Shown: piece after piece, positions 24,366-36,774 of the stretch
Position numbering within the stretch: the first letter of the stretch is position 1
How the letters are laid out: each line of letters begins with the position of its first letter
Source of the DNA: Sequoia sempervirens
Taxonomy: Eukaryota; Streptophyta; Pinopsida; Cupressales; Cupressaceae
DNA: 64,000 nucleotides
NCBI GenBank assembly: GCA_007258455.2
Contig: VDFB02139098.1
Coordinates: forward strand, 35,305-99,304
Reading direction: 5' to 3'
The notes under the pieces: model-generated
What the model was told of the DNA's origin: nothing
What the model saw: only the letters and a program-made list of their open reading frames with translations
Database searches by the model: none
Translations under genes and position numbers: made by a program

Positions 24366-27240
24366 CTAGTGGATTCAGACTTCAATCGCCTCTAGGCCAC
24401 CGGAAACAAGTATGTCCACCCAGGAAGAAGTAACTCCCGACATATACCACCTTGTGACATTAGTGATATTGTCATCTATCTTATTTACAATCCAATGTAA
24501 CACTTGGTTTCAGTTACTTTTGTGCTATCAGTGACTGCCAGTGAACCCCATCCATACAATGGTTATCCCCAGATTACCATTACTCACACAGATGAGTCCC
24601 TACTTGTGTAACCATTATTGTATCATATGATGGATATCCCTATCAATCCACCTCTATGAACCTAGTGAATGCTAGTTAATCCAATAAATACAACATTAGC
24701 TCTAGGAACTCGCCATTGGCACAATCCAATGACAACCTACTAACTATTACCGTATCATAACCCTAGAGGTTCACACTTGGGTAGGTCATACATAACATGA
24801 ATCACAATACTAGCCTAGTGACCTAGGTAAATATATCACAATCAACAAATCCACGAGCCTATACATAAAGACCTCTAGATATAGAGTTGGATTTCACAAA
24901 CACAAGAGATACATGGAACCAACAGAAACGGAATTTACCCAACATGCACATAAATACCAACTATAAAGCAAACAAATACCTTACTTAATTTTGTGTACTA
25001 TATATCTAAGCATATTATGTATTAAATATAATTTATTAAATTTCCTTAACTTGATTGAATGTACCCATTTGGTACCCATTTCAGCCTCAAACTGAAGCCC
25101 ACTAAAGAGAGAAGGTCAAACCAATTAGGAACAACCCCAACCCTTGTAGTTATCCCCCTAAACCCTCCCCCTACAGACTTGAGGTCATAAAGGCCCATCC
25201 TTCACCCAAGGACCACCTATGTACTTGCTTCCAAAAAAATCAAATTCTCATGTAGTTCTCCTAACATAGTTTCTCAAAGGACACTTACACACAGGTTCCC
25301 ATAATCTATTTTTTTATTAATTACTATATAAATTACTCCAATGGGGTTCCTTTAAATGATTCCCAGTAGTTAATAGTGCTTAACAACAAGCAGGGGGTTC
25401 AATACCATTCCTAATTTAGCTAGCTCAAACTGCAACACTTCCATATAAGGACCCAAAATCTCTAATTAGACCTTCCATTGATATCACAAGTTTATTGGTT
25501 CTTGATATCTTGACTAGTATAATACATGCTAGTAAGAAACCCCTTAAAAAATCATGTATGATGATAACCTAGTAGAATAAATATCTCAATTAGGATAGAT
25601 TTTCTAATAGTAAAGGTAGTAATACTCAAGATCTATTCATAAATATGGCAATTATGTGAAGCCCCAATATGGCTCCAAAGGATATTTGACTAATATGATT
25701 AAGCATCCTGATCCTATTAATTTTTTCATCAATCTCCATTAGAACACATCATGCCTCGATAAGGCCATACATATTTATTTAAACTTCAAAAGACATAATA
25801 GTTATAAACTTGCTATAAGAAAAGTCAATATGTAAGTCAACTTTAGATGGTTGAAAAAACTATATCCACCGAATCGACATCCAAGTATATACATCTAATA
25901 ATTATTATTCTTAATCTCTTAATATCAAGTTCATCATCTAGTGAAATCTAATACTTTTAAAATAGTCGTAGCTCATTAAATATGAAATGTTCACCCCCAC
26001 CACCTAATGTCCCTTTTGAACCTTAAAAGGTATGACCATCATTACAAACTTGAGTTAAACATAATCAATTTGCCAGTTATTCTCGAGACAATTGGAAATT
26101 TTATGCTCATCATGTATCTTCATATAAAAATATACTTTGTAATATTTGTATACTTAATGGTATTCTTAACCTTCTAATTTCATTTATCTTATGGTGTAAT
26201 CTATTATTCTTGTAATAGTTTGGTTCTTGGACCAGATATTAAATACACCTAACACTTTTAACTAATTATGATCTTAATGGTTAGTAATAAGATATTAGAG
26301 GATGTTATATTATATGATTGCAATCATTTGTTTCTTAACTCAATTTCGATAACACAATCGAATTAAATGATAGTTCCTTTCCATTCAATCAGGAAACTAT
26401 TTGGTACAAATATGGTACCCTTCCTTTAGTTCACCCAATAGTTCTAATGTTAGAATTCTTATACTTAAAATATCTATATCTTGTTGATCTCATCCTTCTT
26501 ATGGCTATGTATGGTATATTATGGTTAACCAATCTTCCTAGTCACTAAATCTCTTCTATTGCATCAACTTCCATAATTCATTCCCAAGTCTTACTATTAA
26601 ACCTAATATATCTACTTTACAGAGGTGATATTCAAAAACATTACTAACTACACCATGCATTCCATTTGTTCCTCACAATCACTAACAAGATTAAGCCTAC
26701 ATAAGTAAATGCTAATTGCAAATTTCAATGGCATATGATAATATATTTCCTTTTTTGCTTTACTTTATGTGCATAACAATTTATGAAAAAGTATAACTAC
26801 AATAGAGTGTCCTTAGATCCTTGCAAGGGTATCAACAAAATTAGTTTTTATGGCACCTCCAATAAATTTAACAAGAGGAGAGTTGTTGACATTGCTACAG
26901 AAACATGTTAATAAATGGTATTGGGTCAAATTGTTGGCATAACCTCTCAGACAACTCTCTACTTAATTAATTTTATTACTAACCAGTTTCTCTTTTAAAT
27001 CTTAATCCAAGGTAGGCTTATATGAATTACAAAGGTTACTTTGGTAGTCAGTGAACTGAAGAAAGATCATATCAAGATTTTGTCTTCTAATTTTATTTTA
27101 TAAATGCAATTATTTAGGAAAAGAAAAAAATATGCATCTGACCTAGGCTATAAGTGATTTATAAAACTAGTAAAACATTTAAAACATATACTATCAATAC
27201 TTTATCTATGATGCACCTGTATACATAGGTGTTTGGTATT
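24366..27240. other. AT-rich intergenic region, nothing recognised
   Basis: No open frame over about 60 codons, splice-bounded exon, RNA gene or terminal repeat was found. It begins at the duplication breakpoint. Confidence 0.6.
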
Positions 27241-27249
27241 TGAGGTAAT

Positions 27250-27700
27250 ATAAACTCTTTAAATGTTCGATGTCATCATGGCAGTGAAAGCATGGAAGAA
27301 AAATTAAAGGTTGTGGCTTCTGGATTTACATATGTGAATTGGGTATTGCTTAAAGTTTCTAAATCCTTTTTGACAAGTCGATTTCATACTTCTCTAAATT
27401 ATTCATAGCTTCCCTTCTATGCTTCCCATTTCATTGCAGGTAGGGAGGATGTTGTCAAAGCTTGTGAAAATTATCTATTTTCCAGCCAATTGCATTTTCT
27501 TAAAAGTTTCTAACACCTTTTTCAACAAATCTTTTTTTTGCATATCTTGCAATCTTTGTATTCCATGAGACCATGTTTTCTTTAGGGATTTCATCCAACC
27601 TGGATGTGCCTTCTCCCTATTTCCATTTTCTGCATGTGTTTTCCCATCAAAAACACCATTGACCCCTTCTCCTTCTTCACTTTTCTTCATTTTTCCTTTG
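27250..27700 (-). pseudogene. PPR gene relic (PLS type)
   Basis: On the minus strand, 27590-27430 reads, with shifts, as ENMVSW, then YAKK.LLKKVLETFKKMQLAG and F.NILPTCNEMGS. This parallels the SWNAMIAGYAQKGFVEMALE and FKQMQLA segments of the PPR pseudogenes at 37066 and 58286, so it is a third, older fragment of the same family. Nothing intact remains. An earlier shorter match lies near 27370-27330. Confidence 0.6.
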
Positions 27701-28497
27701 CATTTTCTCTCTCTACTGCTCGTCTTTCTTTTTCCTCCAAAATATCACATGAATGCCCAAAGAAGGGGGTTATGATGGTTTTTAAGGCTATGTAGGGTTT
27801 TATTTTTCTATGTGATCCACATAGTTTGGTTTCCCAAGGAAATGGGTGCCATACCTCCCACCATTCCTATTGTCCTCTTAATTTAATGGTTGCACAATAG
27901 GCCCATATCGTAGCCCATGTCTCATTAATTGGGCATTGACTATTTTCTTTCCCTTATATTTTATTATTTCTTTACTCTCGATTTTCCACTATGGAGGCAA
28001 CTAAAAGGGATGTGACAATAGAGATGGAAAGACCTAAAGAAAGGGGAGAGAGAGAAAATAGAGGGATGGAGAGAGGGAAGGATTGATAGAGTGGGAGAGA
28101 GAGAACATGAGGGAGATTAATATTCAAAGAAAAAATAATGTGAGTGCATTATAATGTGCTTGCATTATGTTTTTCTTTGAAAATTTCCAAGCCTTTGGCT
28201 TGGATTTTCCTTGAGCTTCCAACCCGAAGGTTTGGGGTTACTTTTCAATGTCTAAAGACGTGTTTTTACAAAAAGTAAAAAAAATTGACATAATCTCGAG
28301 CATTCTCCCCATCAAGTTTGCAGGTGTTGCAATGTCAAGTCAATCAACATATAAGAAAAATACCTAGGATAGAAAATAGAGAAATTCAATTTTGATAACA
28401 TGCTAAAATGTTTTAAATAGTTTCATTTTTTTGAAATGGAGATAAAAAGAAATAAAAAGAAAGATATATGTTTAAACTTAAAACAATATGTCGATAA

Positions 28498-28830
28498 GGG
28501 CATAGTGTAGTGGTCAAGTCATAAATTTTGTGTGGTGTCCACCAATGTTCAAACCCCCATTGGTTCCATAAGTTCATAGTCAATGTGCCTCTACTAGGCT
28601 AACATGTTTGTAATATGTGTGCCTTTGTTGGGTTTTTGTGCTCATAGGTTGTGGGATTTCACTTGGTCATTAAGCTTGAAGGTTTGAACAAGGTGATAAT
28701 GCTTTGGGGATTGAGGCTTCCTAGTAGTGGTCTCGATGATAAATCCATTAGGAAGAGATTCCCCATAAGTGGTTTCTTTGGGCTTGGACTAGGCTAAAAA
28801 CCTAAGTAACCAACATAAAAAAATATTAAA
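28498..28830 (+). mobile_element. tRNA-derived SINE-like sequence
   Basis: It starts GATAAGGGCATAGTGTAGTG, containing a Pol III A-box-like TAGTGTAGTGGTCAAG. About 45 bp later comes AATGTTCAAACCCCC, a good B-box. A unique tail follows with 'ttcccc' and 'gtggtctcgatg' words and ends in A/T-rich sequence near 28830. The arrangement fits a plant SINE; no target duplication was pinned down. Confidence 0.5.
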
Positions 28831-28839
28831 ATAATATTT

Positions 28840-30290
28840 ATTCTTTATCCTCTCTCTTATGTCACTCTTCATTCTTTTGCTTCGTTTATATTATAGTCAA
28901 TCAGGAAGCTAATAGTAAATTATGAAATTATTTTTGAATAAATTTTCAATAATGATAGATGGATCACTAAACAATGTATAAAATCATCCCATCAAGATTT
29001 CTAAGAAGTAGGATGAAGTTATTTTTGCCATTCATATCTATAAAAAATGATAACCATTTTGTATTACTTGCACTTCTCTTCATTTTTCTTTCCTCCTTTG
29101 TATTACAATCAATTAGAAGGCTAATAATAATTTCCAAAAATATAATTATTTTTTAGTAAAATTTTAATTATAATTTTCAATTAAATTTATTTCTCTATTA
29201 TCTTTAGTAAAGTTATTGCACTATTATTAAATAAACAAAAATGAATACTTCATTAAAATAATATTATTTTCATATTGCAACTAAAAATGTTACTAGCATA
29301 CTTATTTTAGAAAAATATATGCAAATGACACTAAGAGATATCCTTTTCAAGGTACCTATTTTTAAAATCAAATTACTATATACAAGTGGAGTAAAATAGG
29401 TTCCTTGGGAAGGACTTCTCTCAATGTCTTTTACATAGATTTATCTAAGATTGGTATGTCATTGTTATTTAAATATTCATAAATAACGGGAACTAATAAA
29501 ATCTTGAGCTTAAATTTATTTTTTTATTCAATTTGAATTTATTTAGATGGAGATAAAAACTCTATTTATTATTCACATAAGTAAATATATTTCATTGAGT
29601 TAATTTACTACATTTTCTCATAATTTAAAAATGTTGTGAATTAAGTGTATTGTTACTTTTGAGTTAGTACCTAGATGATGTAGAAAAATATTAGTCTTTG
29701 TAGGACTCTATGGAATGGTATATGATAAATTCTAAAATTATAATTCATTACTACCATATTTAGAGGCCATTCAATATATTAAATGAGATAAAATCATTTG
29801 AATGAATATGGTTTTCTTATATAATTTCCACAATTCTTGTATTCAAGGTTGTATTTCATAGATATGTTGGGTGAATTCATGATCATTTGATCCTATGGAT
29901 AAAATATGTTTAGAACACCATATATTAAATAAATAATGTTTGAGGCCTATGTTCCCTAGAATTTTTTTTGTTATAATATAAACATGTAATATGATAGTTC
30001 CTTATATTTCATTGTGTTAGGCATGTTTATGAGTACCTAATAGAAGCCTACTACAATTATCTTATCTTCTTAAGTGTAAGAGAGAGATTAAATTCTTTTA
30101 AACATATAGCCTATTCATTTAATCAATTTATAATGAGAAAATTACTAGTAGATAGTTCACATGATTTTTCTTACAAAATTAGAGAGAGAGAGAGCATATA
30201 CCTTATTCATTTAATCTTTATACAATATATAAATTGCAAAGAGATAGCATATAAATTTTTGGATGCTAATTATTCTATTTTGTAAAGATT
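28840..30290. other. AT-rich intergenic region, nothing recognised
   Basis: Low-complexity AT-rich sequence with a short (GA)n run near 30180. No coding or RNA feature could be supported. Confidence 0.6.
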
Positions 30291-30295
30291 GTGTA

Positions 30296-33200
30296 TGTAA
30301 CAACCTATCCAGTCTACAGTTAACTAACTTTCAGCTGAATTGTAACTAACATGTTTTTGAAACTAGGGTTTCCAAAAAAAAAAATCCAACTAATTCAAAC
30401 ATGTAACTACCTTTTGAATTTTCAGTTTCAACGGACATGTAACGTCTAACTGTTTTCCACCAACTGTTCACGGTAGATCAATAACTAAATAATTGTCAAA
30501 CTAGGGTTTTTCCTTTGCAGTTAGACGATAAAGAAAATTAATTATGATGTCGTAACATTATACAACTCATCATCTAACTTTTAACTACCAATTCCAATTG
30601 AAAGGAAAATTATTAAATTTAAACATATACAGAACATTACAGAAAGTTAATAATTACTTTTCCTTGCTTCCAGAAAATAATGAACAAATACTACAACTAA
30701 TAAACAAATCTAACAGTTGTCTTTCCAGGGTTTAAGAAATGAAAACAACTGCCAGCTTTCATCCGGCTATAACTAACTAACTAAACCATCAAGGATTCCC
30801 ATTAAACCAATAGATGAATAGAGGGAAGGAAATATCTTCTTTATATTCTTTAACCAAATTCAGACCTTTCATTTCAGCAGAATGATTCAAATAATTGTTT
30901 AACTGTGCAGAATCTTTCAACTAACGTTTAACATAAAGAATAACATTCATTGCATAAATGAAAATAAACCTTAATGAGCATTGTATGTACCTGGATTTAT
31001 GAGTAAAAGAGGATTACATTTGACATCATCTTCATGTTGTTATACTTGGGAATCTTTATCAAGGAGGGAAAGGGAATTATCATCAAGGGCTTTAACGCCC
31101 AACCAAGACCTACTGGTCTCTCGAGTTTCTTCAACTAAACAACCTGCCCTTCACGAGGGTAATCAACAAGGATCAATTATCATCATGTCTCTGAGCCTGG
31201 TGTCATGAACCTATACCGTTGGTCGATCCCTCCTCTATAGGTACCTCCTAACCAGAAGGATCATTCTGACCAGAAGTATATATGGTTCATAATAGCTAAC
31301 AATTGCCTAACTGGCTTCATACCTTGGCCAAGGATTTTAATATTTTTGGCACTCCTGTGCCAATATCTCTGGCACCCCTGTGCCGACATCTCTAGCACTC
31401 CTATGCCGATGCCTCTAGCACTACTGTGCCGACATCTCCGGCACTCCTGTGCCGTTAGCACTCTCACCCTTGCTCGACATGATAATTCTCAATCAAGTTT
31501 ATAATTTTGCACATTTGATTAGGTTATATTTCATTTCTTGGTTTGAGGTTTAACTTAACCATAGGGTTTATATCAGGCATAATAAGAGAATCTTGTCAAT
31601 CATATCCTTTAAGACAATCGGTTAACTTAACTCTTAAGAAAAGAGGAGAGACTTGGCCTTTAAGAAGGTTTCATCAGGTTAATAGTCTCAAAATGAAAAA
31701 GAGTGACACGGGTTAACTTCAGAATATCAAGACGAAGAGGAAGAAGGTCACTACTGGATCATTAGTTGTTAAGACCCAGAGAGAAAATACATTTCACGGT
31801 CTCCAGTGCAAATCAGTTTGATGACTGAAGAGGGACTCCATGGCAAGGCAAAAAATACACAAGATTAAACAAGAAAGTTCTTCCATCGAGCATATTTTAA
31901 AAAAATAAGCAAAAAACAAACTATGAGATTCTTGTGAGATTCTTCCAGACTTATTATACCCAATATACTTCTCTTCAAGTGACTGACAAATCAAGTCTTA
32001 CTCTTAGATGAGATCGATATCAGGGTGTGATGCTCAATCATGCCACTTAAGTTTTCCAATCAAGTGAAGTATCTTTAACTGAGCTATAGTGATGAAACTG
32101 GAATTATGAGACCCAAACAATTTTTCCCTTTCACTTAAATCTTAAGCATTAAATTCTGTTTTGGAGCTAAGGAAAGAGCATTTAAACTATCTCTGCTTAA
32201 GGTTACCCACATATCAGGGTTAAGCCAACATCTGGCTCTAATATTCTGACATGATTCAGTCAGCATTAAGGATTTTGAGTTTCTATATGATTAAGAAATT
32301 ATATCATAACCGTAAGGTTTTAACATAAAAGAGATAGATTCGGCTTCGAATATTCTTATTTCTTAAATTTATTTTAATTTATTAACAGGGATTCATCTTG
32401 CATCCAGGATTCCAACCAGGAAAAGTTCATTCAGATTAACAGAGATGAGAAGGAGACTAGAAGGGTTCAGACAAGAAATTTCCCTTCAAAAATACATGGG
32501 CATAAACTATCTTCATCAAGGAGGAACACTTAACTATACTCCGTTCAAGTTGTTCTTAGTTTTGATTTAACTCATCCTTAGTCAAATTGTAAGACATGTT
32601 TTGCTCAGATTCGAAATCTACGAAATTGCATAAGTTTAAGAATAGATAAAGGAAGTTACTCCACTCAGAATGACTAAGAATATTTATAAGGAAGAAAGAG
32701 ATAGAGCCCTGACTCGGGTTTTAGAATAAAACAGAGCCAATACTAAATCGGGATTAGCTCAACTAAAAAGATTATCAGTCAAGATATCGATATTCATATT
32801 ACTTTTACAAGAAAATATTATTCTCGATTTCATGTTATCAAAGTTGAGTAATCACAAAATACTTCCATACTCGCCTGCATAAGTGATGTAAAACTGGAAA
32901 GGGACCCGCACTGGAAATCTTCCGTTGAATGGTGCAGGTGACTCGACTTATTTCCACGTCTTCCACTTTTATCCTACTATGAGGAACCCAGGTTGTCGCC
33001 TTCAGACTTCGTCCTTGCAAAGAAAAGCACTGAGAAAGAAACGAAGGAAGAGCCGCCCAAAAATGTGTGGAACAAGTGAAAGGCTTAACCAGATGGAATG
33101 AGACTCCCCGTCCAAAGATGAAGAAATGTGACTCAGGAGATAGCCGAAGTGAAAGCCAAAGCCAAACACGTGAATGAGGAAAAACCCCCGAGGAGATGGA

Positions 33201-33650
33201 GATGCTGAGCGGATGATATAATGGATCGCAACCGCCCAACCAAATACCTAGAGCGAGTGACTGTCCAACGGCATTATGGGCGTTTCCTACAAGAAAAGAG
33301 GCATGACCCACTAATTGCCAGAACTATCGAGAAAAGCCGACCTGAGAGAATTCCCATATTGCGAATGCCAAAGAAAAGACAAGAATACAAATTGTGAATG
33401 AAAAGAGTAAACAATACGAGGTGAAATGTCAGAGAATTCATAGATTCAGAAATGCGACACCCCATACCATCGATGAGGAAAATCATTCCTCCCGAGGTCC
33501 GAGCGAATGATTCAAAGAAAACCTATATTATGCGGTAAAGTATCCGCTTGAATTCCCCTTGGTGTTACATTCCAGATTGAGGCCAAGGTGGTGAGTGTTT
33601 TGATCTTACATAACCGTTCTTGCCTCCTCGCCAACTCACAGCTAAGAAAA
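30296..33650. other. Higher-GC block, possible retroelement LTR or leader, unidentified
   Basis: This block is less AT-rich than its surroundings, has a small minisatellite and a 157-codon open frame on the minus strand (33311-32838) without recognisable motifs. Paired 'tctagggttt' style words, repeated 'taactaac' near 30320-30780 and a 'gaggccaaggtggtgagtg' stretch near 33575 suggest LTR/leader sequence of an old retroelement. I found no PBS, PPT or pol motifs to confirm this. Confidence 0.3.
31346..31462. repeat. 23-bp minisatellite, about five copies
   Basis: Five successive units of the form CTGGCACTCCTGTGCCGACAT, period about 23 bp, at 31346-31462. Each unit contains the short palindrome GGCAC...GTGCC, so the array can form a series of small hairpins. 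Confidence 0.85.
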
Positions 33651-33654
33651 TATT

Positions 33655-35262
33655 ATATTGCTCGAATTCTTTATTCAATTTCATTTTACTTTATAATATG
33701 AATTTATGAGAAGATCGGTGCAAGGAAATTTCTAATTAAATTCCTTTTCTAATGTTCTAATTAAATGTCCAATGGCCAAGGCAATGACTTCGATTCAACT
33801 ATCTAACACTAACTCAAAGTTTGATGACAAATTGATCCTTGCCAAAATACATCCTCTCCCTGATGATAGTTCCTTTCCCGTCGAGTGTTGTCGATCCTGC
33901 AACCACTTGAGCAAGAAAAACTAGGGTTAGACCATTCTCGACGTGTATATTCAAGTTTTAAATATAAAATCATCATCGTCTTTTATATTTTGCACATTAA
34001 AGTAAAACGTTCACTTTTACAAATGCAACAAATAAAACAATTGTTTAATCCACAATTTTCACATTCACATGAAAAACAGTTGCAACTAACATAACGACCA
34101 TAATTCCTTTGTCATTAACATGCTAGAGTCAGAGGGGATGTAATAGTGTATGTGCTCAAAATGGTTATTAAATATATTTTTATTTTCTTGAGAAAATCTT
34201 GGTAGAAGCTATTAATGGAGTCTTATAGTTTTTTGAGAAAAAAATGTATGTTTTTTTTTTTTTAGAAACTATATCATATGATTTTATGTTTGATTTCATA
34301 GCAATCAACATCTATGATTTTATTTTATTTTGAAAAATATCTATTTCTCTTTATAAAATTCTATAATTTTTTGCAAAGACTTCACCATCTTTAATTCTAA
34401 TAGAGATTTCCCCTTCATAAAGGACACATACTCTTTCAATTCTAATAACCTTATTCTCATGGACACTTAGGGAAAAATGTTTCTCATATTGTACTAGTAT
34501 ACACATCATTTTTAATTTGTGTTTTACATATTTTTTTTAATTTAATTGATTGTATGGTTGCATACCTTCCTTTGTAGCTTCATAGTCTACACCAAAGATA
34601 GAAGACTATCTTGGAGATAATTTGGATGATTAAAACCCCTCTTCATCTTGTTAAAGCTTTGATTTTACCATTGAAAGAGTGCCCCTTTGTTTTTATTTCT
34701 TTCTTTCTTTACTATCTTTGCAAGATGTTATTTTAATCTTCTAGTAAGGATTTTATGTAAATGAAATGCAAGTGTTGTGGTGTGGAGATGATGCTTGATA
34801 GAGATGCTTTCATTTTGTGTATTGAGCCCAACTTTTATCAAGATTTCATGATGGACTTGATTATTGTGATTGAATAAATCTCCTTGGTGGCATTGACCTT
34901 ATGCAAGATGATCACATTTAATTGATGAGATAATTACACCACCCTCCTCTATTACCCACAACCAAAAAAGTGAGGGACTTTTATTTAGATTTTATGTATT
35001 TGTGCCCAACCTATAAATTGCTTTGTTATAAATGTATTTGTCAATAATTTGCCTAATGTTATATTAATTGTATTCTCAACTAGATAATATTGTTTGATAT
35101 TTTGCTTATTTTATTCTCAACTTTATTTATTCTTAAAAATATTGAATGAGATTATTTTAATTTATATTGTCAATTTATGACCTTGGGATTAAAATACTAT
35201 ATTTTGGGGATATTTCTTTTAATTAACCATTTCATGTTAAGTTGTAAACAATCATGGTACAA
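33655..35262. other. Intergenic region, nothing recognised
   Basis: AT-rich with T-runs (34250-34262). No coding frame, RNA gene or repeat boundary could be supported. Confidence 0.55.
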
Positions 35263-35665
35263 ATAGGGGAGAGGGGCCTATAATGGAGCACCCTAACTTC
35301 ACGTTTCTCAAAATCCTATGTGGAAATTTCAAATCACTCCCAATTTTGTACAATAGTTTATTTGGCAACCCACATGCTTCTATATTTCGTTTTAGGGCCA
35401 CATCATCAAATATGATGCCACATCAACATGCTTTTTGTTGAGGTATCCAAAAAAGTCCCAAAACAAAGTGAGACCGGTAGTGGTGCACTAAGTCATGTTT
35501 TATTGGTGCACTAATGTGGCATCACATGATTTGTCAGTTTGTGTATTTTATGGATAAAAAGTGTTTTGTGATTGGATATTAAGGTGCTCCACTATGGGGC
35601 CCCACTAAGGACTACTTCTATCTCCATTATTAAACCCCACTCCACTATAGGCCCCTCTCCCCTAT
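35263..35665. mobile_element. About 400-bp MITE with GGGGAGAGGGGCC terminal inverted repeats
   Basis: The left end reads ATAGGGGAGAGGGGCCTATA and the reverse complement of the right end reads ATAGGGGAGAGGGGCCTATA; the following bases read ATGGAG at the left and GTGGAG at the right. The interior has no coding capacity. If the terminal TA is the target duplication, the element proper is 35266-35662, fitting a Stowaway/mariner-like MITE. The near-perfect ends suggest it is young compared with neighbouring elements. Confidence 0.8.
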
Positions 35666-35947
35666 AGTAGACAATGTAGAGAGGTTTGTGAACAAGGTGT
35701 TTTATCTCTCTAAACTCTATTTAAACATCACACTATTCAATGATCAAATACTCAATAACAATTTTACACTTCATCCCTACCAAAAAGTCGTAGTTAAATA
35801 AGTCCATTTCTTTACTATATATTGAATTAACTTATGTTCACTAGAAGAACTCAAATTACTAAATAATGTGAAGATGTACAGATCCATTCCCAAAAACTTA
35901 AAATGTATGTACATTGTTATATGTAAAATTTATTTTAACTATTTTAA

Positions 35948-36516
35948 CTATTTTTAGATAGATTTTAATTTTAATTATGTTTTTTTACTATTTGTTTCTA
36001 TAAAGAATTATAAGTACATTAATATGAAAACTATACAGTCCTCCTTTTAGTTATTCTTTGAAATGCTTATTGAAGTTGTAGGAATTCTTAAAGATTTAGA
36101 AAATAATCTTACTGTAACCCAAAATTGCTCTTCATGCATAGGTAGTTTCATTCAAATTCGCCACAAATTTATTTGGATGGCCAAGTCAATCCAATGTGTT
36201 TTTTGGTTTGAGTCAATATTATACCTAGCTCTTTGGTTGAATGGGTCAAGCATGATTGTCCAAAAAAAAAAAATCCCTTATTCCAAAGTAGTCATATATG
36301 TCATTGTTGGTAAAATATGGATATTGTCAAATAGGTATGGAATGTTAATTGTATTTACGTAGTCATACATTAGATGTCTTTATCTTATATTCAATCTTCA
36401 TAATTTTTCAGGATATGGGTTGATCTATCTGATTTTCTTTTTTAGAATTTATTGCCATTCCTAAATGGTAGGCTTGTAGAACACCTTGACTTTGTAATAG
36501 ACAAACAAAAAGGGCC
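35948..36516 (+). repeat. Extra copy of the ALDH 5' flank
   Basis: From TTTTAGATAGATTTTAATTT (about 35951) to ACAAACAAAAAG (about 36512) this matches the sequence upstream of the intact ALDH gene (58961-59495), including 'ggccaagtcaatccaa', 'gtcattgttggtaaaatatgg' and 'ggtaggcttgtagaacacc'. Identity is partial, with indels. It breaks off exactly where the PPR palindrome begins. The two copies are direct repeats flanking the whole 36520-58957 structure. Confidence 0.85.
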
Positions 36517-36524
36517 TAGCTTAA

Positions 36525-36562
36525 ACGTCACACACTAAGCTTTGACTGCTTAGTGTGGACGT
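36525..36562. repeat. Terminal hairpin, left end of the palindrome
   Basis: ACGTC-A-CACACTAAGC, then the 7-nt loop TTTGACT, then GCTTAGTGTG-GACGT: a 15-bp stem with one bulged A. It lies 5 bp from the outer end of the palindrome. Its mirror image is at 58915-58952. Confidence 0.85.
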
Positions 36563-36565
36563 GTC

Positions 36566-36576
36566 GTGGGCCCCAC
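36566..36576 (+). promoter_or_regulatory. GTGGGCCCCAC, site II / TCP-type motif upstream of PPR sequence
   Basis: The perfect core TGGGCC on both strands, within GTGGGCCCCAC, is the site II element bound by TCP factors and common in promoters of plant genes for organelle proteins, including PPR genes. It is followed by GC-rich leader sequence to the first PPR codons near 36775. The inverted copy is at 58901-58911. Confidence 0.6.
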
Positions 36577-36774
36577 TCTTAACCGGCCATTCCAAATCTA
36601 GTTTTTAGTGTCGTTTATACTTTTTCCTTTCCCATTGCTAATCGTCGTTTCTGTTTCCCCCATTCACCGTTAGCATTCAAATTTTCCCCGCGCAGTCTCA
36701 CCGCTTCAGCACATTCAAAACTAGGTTTCCCACGCACGCTTGGTTTTCATTTGTCACTCACGGTCTGTGCAAAA

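Noticed and set aside
32838..33311. 157-codon minus-strand open frame
   Set aside because: No recognisable motif and no supporting splice or promoter context; open length alone is weak evidence.
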